From VAZQ01 sp963841105 (GTDB taxonomy: Bacteria > Pseudomonadota > Alphaproteobacteria > Rhizobiales > Xanthobacteraceae): 64,000 bases of DNA. The position numbers were made by a program, and so were the translations under genes. Under the pieces are notes generated by a model. The model saw only the letters and a program-made list of their open reading frames with translations, was not told where the DNA came from and made no database searches. Each line of letters begins with the position of its first letter. The first letter of the stretch is position 1. Shown piece by piece: positions 63,718-64,000 of this stretch. Where the stretch lies: contig CAWJCB010000034.1 in NCBI GenBank assembly GCA_963841105.1, positions 1-64,000 of the forward strand, in the 5' to 3' direction.

Positions 63718-64000
63718 AATAGCCACCTCGGGGGCGCGGTGATTCTTACCGTCCGGTTAACCCGATTAGCGCGCGTCAAGGTTAAGGTAGAGTTAACGCG
63801 CCGTTTCGTTCCGCCGCGGGTACGCGCTATATGGCTCTCTCACAACACTGCACCCTTGCTGACAAAACCTGGCTGACAAGTGCGGTGAATTTGAAGTTCC
63901 TATCATTGTTGCCGCAAGCTCGTGTAGGAACTTCAAATTCAAAACCGCACTTGAACCATATAGTTGCTAGTGTCCCTTTGATTCCGAAGTTCGCATCAGA
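63718..64000. other. Intergenic region upstream of minC with long inverted repeat
   Basis: It should hold the min promoter. The AT-rich part at 63741-63800 is the likely site. The right end carries a large inverted repeat (next entry), and sequence after it (GTTGCTAGTGTCCCTTTGAT) is cut by the window edge. Confidence 0.4.
63879..63951. repeat. Long inverted repeat with AGTGCGGT arms
   Basis: The left arm AGTGCGGTGAATTTGAAGTT (continuing CCTA) is repeated in reverse on the right, with three extra bases (TTT) inserted in the right arm, around a 22-base loop. Each arm is about 24 bases. It could be a dispersed palindromic element or a terminator of an upstream gene outside the window. Confidence 0.6.

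Overview
The window looks like a chromosomal segment of a high-GC alphaproteobacterium of the order Hyphomicrobiales, close to Bradyrhizobium or another Xanthobacteraceae/Nitrobacteraceae-type genus. The reasons are protein style (solitary periplasmic binding proteins of the TctC and ABC_sub_bind families, a rhizobial ERF/zinc-knuckle protein, ExoD, alphaproteobacterial XRE/S24-type and GlpD proteins), a minCDE operon, and palindromic GTAGCCCG...CGGGCTAC intergenic repeats. This is inferred from protein and repeat style, not from a marker gene. I see no rRNA, tRNA or CRISPR.

Layout. 1-3.5 kb is the edge of a decayed prophage or integrated element: an ERF single-strand-annealing protein with a C-terminal zinc-binding HNH-like domain (cut by the window edge), a P-loop ATPase and a CI-like repressor that may be read from a leaderless transcript. 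3.7-6.3 kb holds small secreted proteins, an orphan HigA antitoxin, a BrnA-like small protein and a broken exoD. 6.3-8.5 kb is a heptose-biosynthesis cluster (gmhA, and a nucleotidyltransferase-GmhB phosphatase fusion) whose second gene has lost its 5' part to an IS200/IS605-like element. 8.9-13 kb has a GNAT protein, an HpaB-type flavin hydroxylase and, divergently, a two-subunit 3-oxoacid CoA-transferase. 13.4-25 kb holds a broken AsmA gene, two solitary binding proteins, a multicopper oxidase fused to an FG-GAP-like domain, a luciferase-like monooxygenase and an aromatic-acid MFS transporter. 25-33 kb combines an NMT1-like binding protein, a spermidine/putrescine-type ABC transporter lacking its own binding protein, glpK, a single-domain response regulator and glpD. 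33-40 kb is acyl-CoA and small-acid metabolism: an SDR, a TctC binding protein, malonyl-CoA decarboxylase, a CaiB/BaiF CoA-transferase, a kelch protein and a dihydrodipicolinate-synthase-like lyase. 40-48 kb is a complete branched-chain-amino-acid-type ABC operon (livK-H-M-G-F), flanked on both sides by paralogous DapA-like lyases and followed by a divergent MocR/PdxR regulator. 48-50.5 kb has a monooxygenase-like zinc-ribbon protein, DUF2293 and a ThDP enzyme.

50.5-55 kb is the most interesting part. A 46-codon gene at 51155-51295 encodes an acidic leader followed by a Thr/Ser/Cys-rich core. It faces a class II lanthipeptide synthetase (LanM) at 51445-54688. Together they look like a small, apparently undescribed lanthipeptide locus. 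55-64 kb has a cyclase-family hydrolase, another TctC protein, an amidohydrolase, a proline-rich OmpA-family protein, a cupin and the minCDE septum-placement operon.

Two general features stand out. First, eight otherwise well-preserved genes are broken by single-base changes, eleven in total, and every one is an apparent one-base insertion (+1). This suggests insertion-type sequencing error or recent decay, and several of the affected genes, including lanM, may be intact in the real organism. Second, many intergenic regions carry palindromic repeats that act as likely terminators or REP/BIME-like elements.
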